Assembly: GCA_963850345.1 (NCBI GenBank) | Contig: CAWKKW010000006.1 | Span: 62,001-126,000, forward strand | Reading direction: 5' to 3' | DNA: 64,000 bases | Source of the DNA: CAWKKW01 sp963850345 | Lineage (GTDB): Bacteria > Acidobacteriota > Terriglobia > Terriglobales > Acidobacteriaceae | Shown: positions 43,190-53,210 of the stretch, piece by piece | How the letters are laid out: every line of letters begins with the position of its first letter | Position numbering within the stretch: the first letter of the stretch is position 1 | Made by a program: the position numbers and the translations under genes | Notes under the pieces: model-generated | The model's database searches: none | Told to the model about the DNA's origin: nothing | Seen by the model: the letters and a program-made list of their open reading frames with translations, nothing else

Positions 43190-45235
43190 CTAGCTCTTGA
43201 GCTGCGGAAACGCAGTGATGCGGAGCTTGGCGGCCGCGTAAGGAATCAGCGTCACGGTTTCTTCCGGCTCTTCGCTGGTGACGGGGCTCTGTGGAACCGC
43301 CTTAGCCACGCCATTCTCGGCCTGCCACGACGGAACTTTGCGTCCCTTCACCTGCAGTTTGACGGGCGGATTTTTTGCGCTGAACGGTTGGTCGCCCACG
43401 CTGGATTCTACGGCAGTGATGCTCTTAGAGAAATCTGCCCCATCAATGGAAAGCGCATAGTTCCATTGGCTGGTCGGGTAGACCTGCCAGTCCGCCGTCA
43501 TGCCGCGGTCGCGCAGCTTCAGCCAGTCTTCGCCAATGCCATAGGAAAACACCAGGGCTCCCCGCTCAACGGCTACCGAGTCGCGATACCATCGCGAGAC
43601 TCGCGGCTGCAGCGGGAACGTCAGCTCCACCCGATCGCCGGCCTTCCAAGTGCGCTCGATGCGCGCGAATGTGCCAGGTGTGGGCGACGGTTGCTGCTCT
43701 CCATTCACGTGCAGAGTTGTGCCTTGTGCCCACGCTGGGATGCGCAGTTGCAGCGGGAACGCGAGCGGAGATGAGGGGTTCACCGTAATCCGCACCGTGC
43801 CGTTGAAGGGGTAGTTCGTATCTTCGACGACGTGGACGTGTGTGTCGCCTACAATCGTGTGCACCTCGCACGGCGCATACGCCGCAGCGACCAGGCCATC
43901 TTGATGGGAATGCATGAAGAGGCTTGTCGCAAACTTTGGCCAGCCCTGATGAAAATTGGCGGTACAGCAACCGAAGTTCGGCTCGAGACCGTACAGGTTC
44001 GACTCCGGTCCATCCGTGGTCCACGGCTCGTTATGCAGGCTGCACTCGACCTGGTTCGGCTCCTGGTTATACTGATGCGCCCACATATCGTCGGTGAGGG
44101 TTCCGGGCAGGGCATTGAACGCCAGCCGCTCCAGCCGATCGCCCAGAGACGGATCGCCCAGAATGCCCAGCGACTGCTCCAGAGAGAACATGTACTCGAC
44201 CACGGTACATAGTTCCGACCCCTGCGACGGATTCGGTCCCGCGAGATGCTCATCGCAGGAGAACATTCCGTTTGGCAATCCGTGGTACTTGTCTAGCTCG
44301 GCGATCATACGCAACACCGCTTTGCGATCTTGCTCCGATCCCGAGACGAGAGACCAGACCGGCCCAGTCTTGATGGCCTGTCCGTTATTCACTCCATGCG
44401 TGGCGAGCGCGAGATCTTTGAGGCCTTCGCCCTTGTCCAGCTTGATGGTCTCGGCCGTGATGCGTTCTTTATAAGGGAAGTCAGCGAACTCGCCGACCCA
44501 ATCGTAGCCTTGCGCGTGCAGTAACTTCGCGAGCCCGATAAGTTTCGGATCGCCAGTCCGGTTGTAGAGCCACACCACGCTCAACATCTCGTCCTGCCAG
44601 CGGAACTTGCTCCAGTCGCGCAGGTTTCTATTGGGAAGCTCCGCGAGTTGGTGATCGAAGTAGCGCTGCATCAATGGGATCACCCGCGGATCGCCGGTCG
44701 CTTCCTGATACTGGGTGAGTGCTTTGAGCATCACGATGCGCGGCCACCAATCATCGTTCGATCGCGGACCGATCATTCCGTTTGCCGCCTGATTGTTTAG
44801 CGTCCAGTCGATATACTTGTGCGCCTTTGCCTTCAACCGCGCATCATCCAGTAGGTACGCGAGCGGAGTGAGCCCATCCAAAAAGTAAGGGCCCCGTTCC
44901 CAGGACTCACCTGTGCCGCCCAACCAACCGCTGTTTGGACCCACATCCGCCCAGGTCTCATCGAGGTGTCCGCTCAGGCCATCGGCTTGAATTTGTAATT
45001 GCCTGCGCAGCCATCCCGTCGGCCGGATCGCTCCAAGCGGAAGAGGATAGAACGCGCTTGCCGCGAGGGGAGCACGATTCTTTACTGCTGCCTTCACAGT
45101 CTGTCGCTTGGAACTGGACGACGCCCGCGCGATAGTCGACAGCCTCTTTAAAGAGAAGCAAGAAGCTACACCCAGGAAACCAAGTTGTTTGAGAAATCGG
45201 CGGCGGCTCGAGCGAGTTCGCGATACAGAAGGCAA
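43190..45235 (-). CDS. GH127 (DUF1680) beta-L-arabinofuranosidase-like protein, Tat-exported
   Basis: A protein of about 681 residues. TTG 45235 follows AGGAG at six bases; the frame opens at TTG 45241. A twin-arginine signal is plain (SSRRRFLKQLGFLGVASCF). The (alpha/alpha)6 barrel of DUF1680 shows GAIRPTGWLRRQLQIQADGL, YFLDGLTPLAYLL, CTVVEYMFSLEQSL, the conserved NQVECSLHN and the Cys pair in NFGCCTANFHQGWPKF. In GH127 a cysteine of this type acts as nucleophile beside a zinc. C-terminal beta-sandwiches follow. Likely action is removal of beta-L-arabinofuranose or a related sugar from plant glycans. It stands opposite the PSCyt1 operon with a 350-base gap. Confidence 0.87.
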   Translation of the reverse strand: MPSVSRTRSSRRRFLKQLGFLGVASCFSLKRLSTIARASSSSKRQTVKAAVKNRAPLAASAFYPLPLGAIRPTGWLRRQLQIQADGLSGHLDETWADVGPNSGWLGGTGESWERGPYFLDGLTPLAYLLDDARLKAKAHKYIDWTLNNQAANGMIGPRSNDDWWPRIVMLKALTQYQEATGDPRVIPLMQRYFDHQLAELPNRNLRDWSKFRWQDEMLSVVWLYNRTGDPKLIGLAKLLHAQGYDWVGEFADFPYKERITAETIKLDKGEGLKDLALATHGVNNGQAIKTGPVWSLVSGSEQDRKAVLRMIAELDKYHGLPNGMFSCDEHLAGPNPSQGSELCTVVEYMFSLEQSLGILGDPSLGDRLERLAFNALPGTLTDDMWAHQYNQEPNQVECSLHNEPWTTDGPESNLYGLEPNFGCCTANFHQGWPKFATSLFMHSHQDGLVAAAYAPCEVHTIVGDTHVHVVEDTNYPFNGTVRITVNPSSPLAFPLQLRIPAWAQGTTLHVNGEQQPSPTPGTFARIERTWKAGDRVELTFPLQPRVSRWYRDSVAVERGALVFSYGIGEDWLKLRDRGMTADWQVYPTSQWNYALSIDGADFSKSITAVESSVGDQPFSAKNPPVKLQVKGRKVPSWQAENGVAKAVPQSPVTSEEPEETVTLIPYAAAKLRITAFPQLKS

Positions 45236-45241
45236 GTCCAA

Positions 45242-45589
45242 CTCCTGGCATTCAAACTAGCGCCATCCTACGCAAGCCTCGCGGTGGGCGCATGGTCCAT
45301 CTGTTCTACTCGGCAGATCTATTCCGCAGTCTTAGGTTTATTTTGGCCGCCATCTTGATCTGTAATGAAGGAAGCACTCCGCGGGTAGACAACTGTGATT
45401 CCCGGGTGCCAAACTCTTCGTTGCCGGGAACATGGCGTGTTTCGACGCCTCTGCGATGCGACCGCCCGGCACCTGGTCTCGCGTGGGGATCTCCTGGCGG
45501 TGCAGCTGGATCACGGCACCGCTTCTGAATACTGCGGACCGGGGACACAGGAGTTCACTGAGTTGACAGGGATTTCTTCTGGGAAATGG
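45242..45589. other. divergent intergenic region
   Basis: Between the GH127 start and ATG 45590. The PSCyt1 frame is open across much of it, so a longer start cannot be excluded, but that part has no signal peptide or family motif. It should hold two divergent promoters. Confidence 0.45.
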
Positions 45590-48500
45590 ATGTCCGCGCG
45601 GCCGGTTGCTCTTTGGCGCAGCCATGGTGAACTTGTCTCCGGGGTCTTCGCGCTGTCACTGCTTTTGGGAGCCAGCATCGGTTGTCACCATTCTCAGACA
45701 CGCGCTAAAGCAGACCATCCCATCGATTTCAACCAGGACGTACAGCCGATTCTTGCCAGCCGATGCTTCAGTTGTCATGGGCCTGATCCCGAGATGCGAA
45801 AGGCCGGTCTGCGTCTCGACCTGGCTGAAGCAGCGATGAGAAAGCGTCAGGGGCATCCTGACGCAATTTTTCCGGGCAATCCCGAGAAGAGCGAATTGAT
45901 TCGTCGCATCGAGTCCACGGACTCTCATTACCTGATGCCGCAGACGCCGCAGGGCGAAGCGAAGCCGATGAGGCCTGAAGAGATCGCTGTTCTCAAACAG
46001 TGGATCCAACAGGGCGCCGCGTACCGGCCACACTGGGCTTTTGAAGTGCCCACTCGGCCGGCGATCCCGTCCGTTTCTTCCGGGCGCGGCTGGGACAAGA
46101 CGGCGATCGATTCGTTTCTCCTGGCGCGGATGAGCAAGGACGGGCTCCATCCCTCCCCGGAAGCGGACAAGTCGACGCTGATCCGCCGCGTAACGCTTGA
46201 CCTCACCGGCCTGCTGCCTGCGCCGGACGAGGTGCGCGCATTCGTCAACGATGCCTCACCAGACGCGTATGAGCACCTGGTGGACGGCCTTCTGGCCAGA
46301 CAGAGCTTCGGGGAACAACGCGCAAGATACTGGCTAGACTACGCGCGCTACGCCGACACCTATGGGCTGCACTTTGACAACAGCCGGTACATTTGGCCCT
46401 ATCGCGATTACGTAATCGGGTCATTCAACAGCAATAAACCGTTCGATCAATTCGCAATGGAACAGATTGCCGGTGACTTGTTGCCTGCCAGGAACCTGGA
46501 TCCACTCATCGGCAGCGGCTATGTGAGGCTCGGGCTGAGCAGCAACGAGGGTGGCACCATTCCAGAGGAGCTCAGGGTCAACATCGCGCGAGAGCGTACC
46601 GAGGCATTCGGCGCCACCTTCATGGGGCTCACAGTGGGTTGCGCTGTCTGCCATGACCATAAGTTCGACCCGACAACACAGAAGGACTTCTACTCGTTGA
46701 GCGCATTCTTCAACAACATGGATGAGAAGCCTTTCAACGACGACCGGCCGGTTTGGGCTCCGGCGGTTCGCATTCCCAAGGCGCAGAACGAAGACACGTA
46801 CAATCGCGTGCTGGCACAGCGCTCCGAATTGGCACAGCGGCTGAATAGCCTGCGGCAGCGCCAGCGTTCGCTCGTGCAGCAATGGCTTGCCTCCAATCAG
46901 AACCGCGCTCAGGCGGTAGCGACCGACAGCCTGATCCTGCGTTTGCGTCTCGATGAGGGCGGCGGCGATGTGCTCAGGAACAGCGCACCGCGTACAAAAT
47001 TTGCGTCCTATCGTGCCACAACGATCAAACCGGAGTGGGGCGAAACGACTTGGCTGTGGCCTGACTTCCGCATGCAATCCAACACTCGCGTGTTGCTCGA
47101 TCAGGCTGGCGACTACGAGGCCAACCAGGCGTTTTCGTCAGGTGGCTGGTTCATGCTTCGTTCGGCGCCAAACTATCCCATCGGGGACACCTCAGGCGCG
47201 TTGATCTCGAAGATGGATACCACGCAGCATAATCGCGGGTGGGATCTCTCCATCCAAAAAGGCATCTTGAGCGTTAATCTTGTGAGCCAGGAGCCCAAGG
47301 AGGACGGGAAGGAGCTGCCACACAGGAAGACTCCGAAGTTACAGGTCGCTGTCAAAGAACCGTTCAACTACCCAACGCCTCAGAATCTGGAAAAGAAAGA
47401 CCTCACCGCAAATAAGCCTCTGGAGCAGAAAAAGAAAGAACAAGAGAAGGCAGAGAAAGAAAAGAAGGAGGCGGCGGCCAAGCCCAAGCAGCCGAAGAAG
47501 CCAGAGCCAAGCGACCCGACTCCCCTAGTCGCAATCAGGGTTGCAGCGGTGGATCCTTTGCCTCTGGATGGCGCGTGGAAACACATTTTCTTCACCTATG
47601 ACGGTTCGGGCAAAGCGGCGGGTGTGCACATCTATCTGAACGGCGCGCCGGTGAAAACAACGGTTGTTACAGATACGCTGGCGCCGGGCGACAGCATTCA
47701 TACGCAGGCACCCATGCAGCTTGGCTGGCGCTATCCTGACGCGACGCCAACAAAGGAAGCTCGCTACCAGGACATGCGCCTGTATGCGCGCTCGCTCAGT
47801 CCGCAGGAGGCAAATCGTCTTCCGTTTGAAGATTATGTAGCCGAGGTGACTGCCAGGCCCTCCACACAATGGAGCGAGGATCAGTGGCACGTCGTCAGCG
47901 AGTTCTATCTCCACAACGTGGATGCCTCGTTCCGATCGCTTGAGAGTCAGGTGAATGGTCTCGAACGAGAGCTCGACCAACTCTCTTTGGGAGGACAACT
48001 TACACAGGTTTCGTGGGAACGGCCATCGCTTGCCTACGCCGCCGTGCTGACACGCGGCGTTTACACTGCGCGCACGGAGCGCGTGCAGGCGAATACTCCG
48101 CACTTTCTACCATCAATCCCGAGCGATCAGCCACGAAATCGGCTCGCCCTGGCGAAGTGGGCTGTGAGTCCCACGAATCCCCTCACCGCGCGCGTCACTG
48201 TCAATCGCATGTGGTACGAGCTCTTTGGCACCGGCCTGGTCGAGACTACGGAAGACTTCGGCATCATGGGGCAGCGACCTACGCATCCGGAACTGCTGGA
48301 CTGGCTTGCGGCGGAATTTCGCGATAGCGGTTGGAACATCAAGCACATGTACAAGCTGATGGTCATGTCGGCCGCCTACCGTCAGAGCGCCAAATCCACT
48401 CCCGAGCAATTAGCCAAGGATCCGAGAAACCTGCTTCTGTCGCACGGCCCGCGGTTCCGCATGGATGCGGAGATGCTGCGAGACATCGCGCTCCAGTCCG

Positions 48501-49084
48501 GCGGTCTGCTGGTGAGTAAGTTCGGTGGTCCCAGCGTCAAGCCCTATCAGCCCGCGAACGTTTGGGAGCAGGTAAGTTATCCGACCAGCGATACCGTCAT
48601 GTACATACAGGACCACGGCGACGCGCTGCATCGGCGCAGCATGTACACGTACTGGAAACGCATGGCTTCGCCGCCGAACATGGACGCATTCGATGCGCCG
48701 ATGCGCGACGTGGTATGCACCAGGCGGCAGCGTACCGATACTCCGCTGCAAGCCCTGGTGACGATGAACGATGTGCAGTGGGTAGAGGCCGCACGCGCTC
48801 TCGCGCAACGCGTTATCGTCGAGGCCGGCCCGCGAACCGAGGACAGGCTGAACCGGATGAGCGAGATTCTACTGTCGCGTGAAATGCCTCCGAAGATGGC
48901 CTCGGTGTTGCAGGCCTCACTCGAGAAGATGGAGACGCACTATGCCCGCGATCCGCATGCAGCGCGACAATTGATTAACTCAGGAGAAGAGAAGCGCAAA
49001 CAGTCTATTCCTGCGCCGGAACTTGCCGCCTGGACCATGGTAGCCAGCGAAATGCTTAACCTGGATGAGACTGTTACGAAATAA
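45590..49084 (+). CDS. PSCyt1/DUF1549/LamG/DUF1553 protein
   Basis: A protein of about 1164 residues from ATG 45590, with a signal or lipoprotein segment (GVFALSLLLGASIGCHH). PSCyt1 follows with the haem motif CFSCH and AGLRLDLAEAAM. DUF1549 shows RVTLDLTGLLPAPDEVRAFV, RYWLDYARYADTYG, DNSRYIWPYRDYVI and a further CAVCH in GLTVGCAVCHDHKFDP. A concanavalin/LamG-like domain (WKHIFFTYDGSGKAAGVHIY) comes after a Lys/Glu-rich linker. DUF1553 ends it: NPLTARVTVNRMWYELFG, WNIKHMYKLMVMSAAYRQS, RRQRTDTPLQALVTMND. These proteins, typical of Planctomycetes and some Acidobacteriota, are thought to be extracytoplasmic redox or glycan-related enzymes; their function is unproven. Eleven bases separate it from the DUF1501 gene. 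Confidence 0.9.
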   Translation: MSARPVALWRSHGELVSGVFALSLLLGASIGCHHSQTRAKADHPIDFNQDVQPILASRCFSCHGPDPEMRKAGLRLDLAEAAMRKRQGHPDAIFPGNPEKSELIRRIESTDSHYLMPQTPQGEAKPMRPEEIAVLKQWIQQGAAYRPHWAFEVPTRPAIPSVSSGRGWDKTAIDSFLLARMSKDGLHPSPEADKSTLIRRVTLDLTGLLPAPDEVRAFVNDASPDAYEHLVDGLLARQSFGEQRARYWLDYARYADTYGLHFDNSRYIWPYRDYVIGSFNSNKPFDQFAMEQIAGDLLPARNLDPLIGSGYVRLGLSSNEGGTIPEELRVNIARERTEAFGATFMGLTVGCAVCHDHKFDPTTQKDFYSLSAFFNNMDEKPFNDDRPVWAPAVRIPKAQNEDTYNRVLAQRSELAQRLNSLRQRQRSLVQQWLASNQNRAQAVATDSLILRLRLDEGGGDVLRNSAPRTKFASYRATTIKPEWGETTWLWPDFRMQSNTRVLLDQAGDYEANQAFSSGGWFMLRSAPNYPIGDTSGALISKMDTTQHNRGWDLSIQKGILSVNLVSQEPKEDGKELPHRKTPKLQVAVKEPFNYPTPQNLEKKDLTANKPLEQKKKEQEKAEKEKKEAAAKPKQPKKPEPSDPTPLVAIRVAAVDPLPLDGAWKHIFFTYDGSGKAAGVHIYLNGAPVKTTVVTDTLAPGDSIHTQAPMQLGWRYPDATPTKEARYQDMRLYARSLSPQEANRLPFEDYVAEVTARPSTQWSEDQWHVVSEFYLHNVDASFRSLESQVNGLERELDQLSLGGQLTQVSWERPSLAYAAVLTRGVYTARTERVQANTPHFLPSIPSDQPRNRLALAKWAVSPTNPLTARVTVNRMWYELFGTGLVETTEDFGIMGQRPTHPELLDWLAAEFRDSGWNIKHMYKLMVMSAAYRQSAKSTPEQLAKDPRNLLLSHGPRFRMDAEMLRDIALQSGGLLVSKFGGPSVKPYQPANVWEQVSYPTSDTVMYIQDHGDALHRRSMYTYWKRMASPPNMDAFDAPMRDVVCTRRQRTDTPLQALVTMNDVQWVEAARALAQRVIVEAGPRTEDRLNRMSEILLSREMPPKMASVLQASLEKMETHYARDPHAARQLINSGEEKRKQSIPAPELAAWTMVASEMLNLDETVTK

Positions 49085-49095
49085 CTGAGGGAGTT

Positions 49096-50649
49096 ATGAA
49101 GCAACATCCGCTTTGTACCGACTGCGAGAGCAAGTTGAGCGTGGCAGATCTGCCGCTTCCGCCAGCGTTGAAGGAGCGCCTGACGGCTCTCGAGACTCGG
49201 CGGCAATTTCTGGGCCGCTCGGGCAAGGTGCTCGGATGGGCCGCGCTGGCAAGCCTCTATGGAGACGCCAGTCTGCGCACGCAAGCGAACGGTGCGGACA
49301 CGCGAACCTCAGCCGCGCCGCCCGCTCGCGAAGAATTGAGGCTGCCTCACTTTGCTCCCAAGGCAAAGCGCGCAATCTATCTGTTTATGTCGGGCGGGCC
49401 GCCGCAGATCGACCTGCTGGACCACAAGCCAAACCTGGCGGCTCTCTACAATCAGGACATTCCCGACTCTGTGCGCGGCAGCCAGCAATTGACCGGCATG
49501 ACGGCAGGGCAGGCGCATTTTCCCATCGCCCCTTCCCACTGGGCTTTCAAACGTCACGGGCAGACGGGAACTTGGGTCAGCGAACTGTTGCCCTACACGG
49601 CTCAGATGGTCGACGACCTCACCATCGTCAAGTCGACCAACACCGACGCCATCAATCACGAACCGGCCATCATGCTCATGAATACGGGCAACATGAATGC
49701 GGGCAAGCCTTGCCTCGGTTCGTGGCTCGCCTATGGCCTGGGCAGCATGAATGACAACCTGCCGACCTTCATCGTGCTGCAGACGAAGACTAATCCCAAG
49801 GAGAACAATCAGCCGGTCTCGTCACGACTTTGGAGCAGCGGTTTTCTTTCGTCGGAATACGCTGGTGTGGGCCTGCGTTCCGGTGGCGACCCGGTTCTGT
49901 ATCTTGCCGACCCGAGCGGAGTGGATCGCGAGATACGCCGAAACATGCTCGATGCAGTGGAACAGATTAACCGGCAGACGCTCGCAGACGTTGGCGATCC
50001 GGAGACGAATGCCCGCATCGCGCAGTATGAGATGGCGTTTCGCATGCAGGCCTCCGTTCCTGAACTGACGGACTTGAGCAAAGAGCCGCAGTCGACGTGG
50101 GATCTCTACGGGCCGGACGCGAAGGTGGCGGGCACGTTTGCTTACAACTGCCTGCTCGCACGCAGAATGGCAGAGAGAGGCGTCCGGTTCACGCAGGTTT
50201 ATAAGCGCGGCTGGGACGTTCACGACAACGTCACCGGCATCTTGCCCATTCTCTGCCGGGAAACCGATCGGGCCTGCTATGCGCTCGTCACCGATCTGAA
50301 GCGCCGCGGACTTCTCGACGACACGCTCGTGATATGGGCGGGCGAGTTTGGGCGCACGGTTTACAGCCAGGGCGGGCTTACGCCTGAGAACTACGGACGA
50401 GACCATCATCCGCGTTGCTACACGACCTGGATGACAGGCGGCGGAGTAAGACCGGGACTTACCTACGGCGAAACCGATGATTACAGCTATAACGTGGTGG
50501 AGGATCCGGTGCACGTGCGCGACTTCAACGCCACCATCCTTCACTGCCTCGGCATCGACCATAACAAGTTCACTTACAACTTTCAGGGCTTGGACCAGAA
50601 ACTTACCGGCCCGACTCCGGCCTCAGTGGTGCAAGGACTGCTGGCTTGA
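49096..50649 (+). CDS. DUF1501 protein, exported
   Basis: A 517-residue protein of the alkaline-phosphatase/sulfatase-like DUF1501 family. The N-terminus carries CTDCESK and then a Tat-like motif (TRRQFLGRSGKVLGWAALAS). Family motifs are KRAIYLFMSGGPPQIDLLDH, NHEPAIMLMNTG, RGWDVHDN, WAGEFGRTVYSQ, GRDHHPRCYTTWMTGGG and NATILHCLGIDHNKFTYNF. DUF1501 genes nearly always follow PSCyt1/DUF1553 genes, as here, and the two products are presumed partners. The fold suggests a metal-dependent hydrolase; no activity is established. Its stop overlaps the next gene's start (TTGA). Confidence 0.9.
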   Translation: MKQHPLCTDCESKLSVADLPLPPALKERLTALETRRQFLGRSGKVLGWAALASLYGDASLRTQANGADTRTSAAPPAREELRLPHFAPKAKRAIYLFMSGGPPQIDLLDHKPNLAALYNQDIPDSVRGSQQLTGMTAGQAHFPIAPSHWAFKRHGQTGTWVSELLPYTAQMVDDLTIVKSTNTDAINHEPAIMLMNTGNMNAGKPCLGSWLAYGLGSMNDNLPTFIVLQTKTNPKENNQPVSSRLWSSGFLSSEYAGVGLRSGGDPVLYLADPSGVDREIRRNMLDAVEQINRQTLADVGDPETNARIAQYEMAFRMQASVPELTDLSKEPQSTWDLYGPDAKVAGTFAYNCLLARRMAERGVRFTQVYKRGWDVHDNVTGILPILCRETDRACYALVTDLKRRGLLDDTLVIWAGEFGRTVYSQGGLTPENYGRDHHPRCYTTWMTGGGVRPGLTYGETDDYSYNVVEDPVHVRDFNATILHCLGIDHNKFTYNFQGLDQKLTGPTPASVVQGLLA

Positions 50650-52091
50650 TCAGTACGAAGAGCGTGATCACCGAGCGAAGTCCTCTGCTGCCCCGAGACC
50701 GCGCAAGAGCAGAACTTTGGTGGATAGTCTTCGTTATAAGTGTCGGCTTGTTACTTCTGCCCGAAGTAATAAGGCTCGATGGAAAACCTCACGCAGACTG
50801 GCTCCAGTTCGTCGGCCGTTTCCATCCCTTGCTGGTGCATCTTCCGATCGGACTTATCGTGCTTGTGCCGGTACTTGAGATTGGCGGCAACTCTCGTCCG
50901 GCGCTGCGCGAGGCAGCAGTGTTTGTGTTGGGAGTTGCTGCTGCCGCTTGTCTTCTAACTCTGATGCTGGGCTACCTCCTCGCTTACGGCAGTGGAGAAA
51001 CGGGGATCACCGTGACCCGTCACATGTGGGGGGGCATCGTGCTCACGCTGGAAGTCCTGTGCTGCGCGTTGGCCCGATCTAGCTTCGCAACCATCAGCTC
51101 TTCGCGTACGTATTCATTGCTGCTCGTAGTCACGGTGCTGACCCTTGTATTCACTGCGCACCAAGGTGGTTCGCTAACCCACGGTGGCGACTATCTCACC
51201 CGATATATGCCGGTGCGCCTGGGTCGGCTGCTGGGTGCGACGGTGACGGATGCCACGAGGGGTAACTCCTTCTACTCCAACCGGATCCATCCCATCTTCG
51301 ACGCGAACTGTGTCGTATGTCATGGCGCTGAAAAATCCAAGGGTGGTCTGCGGCTCGATTCGTATCCGTCGCTGATGCAAGGAGGAAAAGACGGTTCAGT
51401 CATCCATTCCGGCCATCCGGAGACAAGCATGTTGCTCGAGCGCGTCACGCTACCTTCGAGCGATCATCACTTCATGCCGGCGGAGGGACGTGCGCCGCTG
51501 AAAGACACTGAGATTGCCTGGCTGCGGGCCTGGATTCGCGACGGAGCGTCTCCGGTCGCGACCACAGTAGCCGGTGTAAGCCTGCCCACCGAACCGCTGG
51601 AACCTGCTCTACAGCCAGTAGGAGATTACAGCGCGCTGCGCGTTGAGATACAGCAGATGAAGCAGGCTCAAGGGGCCAAGTTGGTGCCCGTCTCAACTAA
51701 GCCTTCCGATGGGCTTATCCTCCAAACTGTCGACATCGCCGGCAGCTTCGGAGACGCGCAGCTTGCCCGATTTCAGCGTTTCGCCCCTTACATCGTTGAA
51801 GCAGAGCTTGCCCGCACAGCAGTGACCGACGCGAGCTTTGACACGCTGAGTAAGTTCACTCATCTTCGAGCCCTGCACTTGGAGGGAACTGCGGTGACCG
51901 GAAGTGGTCTTGCGAAGCTGGCCGGTCTCTCACAACTCAGCTATCTCAACATGAGCGAGACCAAGGTGACTCCCTCGGCCGTAGAGGCGTTGAAGACGAT
52001 GCCCAATCTGCGCCACGTATATCTGTTCAACACTCCGGCGCAGGTGCCCGCCACGGGGGCGATTCAGAAGTCCACGGGAGTTTCGCCATGA
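50646..52091 (+). CDS. membrane cytochrome c with LRR-like C-terminus
   Basis: A 481-residue protein starting at TTG 50646, overlapping the DUF1501 stop. Residues about 20-170 form four to five membrane segments of DUF2231 type (FVGRFHPLLVHLPIGLIVLV, AACLLTLMLGYLLAYG, MWGGIVLTLEVLCCALA). A periplasmic PSCyt1-like haem domain follows (IHPIFDANCVVCHGAEKSKG, GLRLDSYPSLMQGG, HHFMPAEGRAPL). The tail has leucine-rich-type repeats (LARFQRFAPYIVEAELARTA, LSKFTHLRALHLEGTAVTGS, GLAKLAGLSQLSYLNMSETK). It could anchor the secreted PSCyt1/DUF1501 system and pass electrons to the membrane, an inference from domains. Its stop overlaps the next ATG. Confidence 0.87.
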   Translation: MISTKSVITERSPLLPRDRARAELWWIVFVISVGLLLLPEVIRLDGKPHADWLQFVGRFHPLLVHLPIGLIVLVPVLEIGGNSRPALREAAVFVLGVAAAACLLTLMLGYLLAYGSGETGITVTRHMWGGIVLTLEVLCCALARSSFATISSSRTYSLLLVVTVLTLVFTAHQGGSLTHGGDYLTRYMPVRLGRLLGATVTDATRGNSFYSNRIHPIFDANCVVCHGAEKSKGGLRLDSYPSLMQGGKDGSVIHSGHPETSMLLERVTLPSSDHHFMPAEGRAPLKDTEIAWLRAWIRDGASPVATTVAGVSLPTEPLEPALQPVGDYSALRVEIQQMKQAQGAKLVPVSTKPSDGLILQTVDIAGSFGDAQLARFQRFAPYIVEAELARTAVTDASFDTLSKFTHLRALHLEGTAVTGSGLAKLAGLSQLSYLNMSETKVTPSAVEALKTMPNLRHVYLFNTPAQVPATGAIQKSTGVSP

Positions 52092-53167
52092 ACGATGTTT
52101 GTAAGCTTGACCCGTTTCCGGCTATCAGCCGGAGGCGATTTATCGTAACCGCGGCAGCTACAGCATTTGTCAGCGCCTTACCGGAATCGGTCCAAGGCGA
52201 GACGAGTCCTATTCAGAAAAACAATTCCGAGGTGGTGCGATTGACTGGGAATGGGGAATTTACATACGAGATCGTTCACGATTGGGGAGTGCTCCCCAAG
52301 GGCACGCAGTTTGGTGGCACTCACGGCGGAATCGCCCGGGACAAAGCCGGCCACATCTATGTCAGCACCCAGAGTGCTACGGGAGTGCTGGTGTTCAGCC
52401 CCGAGGGTCGTCTGCTCAGGACCATGGCTCACGAATATCCCGAGGTTCACTCCATGGTGTACGCGCATGAGAACGGCGAGGAGTATCTCTACTGCACCGT
52501 TCAGAAGGGAACCCCGCAGGAAAACTGGCTTTTTATCAAGATGAAAATCAACGGCACGGTAGTGCTGAAAATCACCGCGCCCGCAGAGGCGGGATTCAAA
52601 ACGCCGAATGAGTGGAGGCTCACGGCAGCCGTGCCCGCGCCCGACGGTTCGATCTTCATTGCAAACGGCTACGGCGATTCGCGTATCTTCCACTTCGACA
52701 GCAAGGGCCAATACAAGACCAGGTATTCCAGCAAAGGGACAACGGATGGCTTGCTGAATTGCAGCCACGGCTTGGCCGTAGATACGCGGTATGACCAACC
52801 GCTGCTCCTGGTTTGCGATCGAGAAAATCGTCGCCTCTGTCACTTCGATTTCGATGGCAATTTCGTGCGCACCGTGACGCAGCATCTGCGTCGTCCCTGC
52901 CAGGTGAGTTTTCATCATGACTATGCGGTTGTGTCCGAGTTGGAGGGTCGGATCACCATCCTCGATCGAGATAACGTGCCGGTCGCCTTCCTTGGCGACA
53001 ATCCGAAGAAAGATCAGTGGGCGAACTACAAGCTGGAGCCGGGCAGCATCGTTCCTGCTTGCTTCAGTGCTGCTCATGGATGCTTTGTCGATCACGACGC
53101 GAGCATCTACGTTTCAGATTGGAATCAAACGGGGCGGGTGACCAAGTTATCCCGGCGCGTTGTTTAG
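52088..53167 (+). CDS. NHL-like six-bladed propeller protein, Tat-exported
   Basis: A 359-residue protein whose ATG overlaps the preceding stop (ATGA at 52088-52091). The Tat signal SRRRFIVTAAATAFVSALP opens it. Propeller repeats follow: GGIARDKAGHIYVSTQSATG, VLVFSPEGRLLRTM, PDGSIFIANGYGDSRIFHFD, GLAVDTRYDQPLLLVCDREN, RRLCHFDFDGNFVRTVTQHL, CFVDHDASIYVSDWNQTGRV. Similar proteins accompany DUF1501 operons in Planctomycetes and Acidobacteriota. A binding or lyase role is possible; function unknown. It closes the four-gene unit. Confidence 0.87.
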   Translation: MNDVCKLDPFPAISRRRFIVTAAATAFVSALPESVQGETSPIQKNNSEVVRLTGNGEFTYEIVHDWGVLPKGTQFGGTHGGIARDKAGHIYVSTQSATGVLVFSPEGRLLRTMAHEYPEVHSMVYAHENGEEYLYCTVQKGTPQENWLFIKMKINGTVVLKITAPAEAGFKTPNEWRLTAAVPAPDGSIFIANGYGDSRIFHFDSKGQYKTRYSSKGTTDGLLNCSHGLAVDTRYDQPLLLVCDRENRRLCHFDFDGNFVRTVTQHLRRPCQVSFHHDYAVVSELEGRITILDRDNVPVAFLGDNPKKDQWANYKLEPGSIVPACFSAAHGCFVDHDASIYVSDWNQTGRVTKLSRRVV

Positions 53168-53210
53168 AAGCTACCAATGCGCGGACGATCAAGCATTCTG
53201 AACACTCTGG

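Noticed and set aside
52178..53095. 305-codon minus-strand frame opposite the propeller gene
   Set aside because: No motif or ribosome site; the sense gene is coupled to its neighbour by ATGA.
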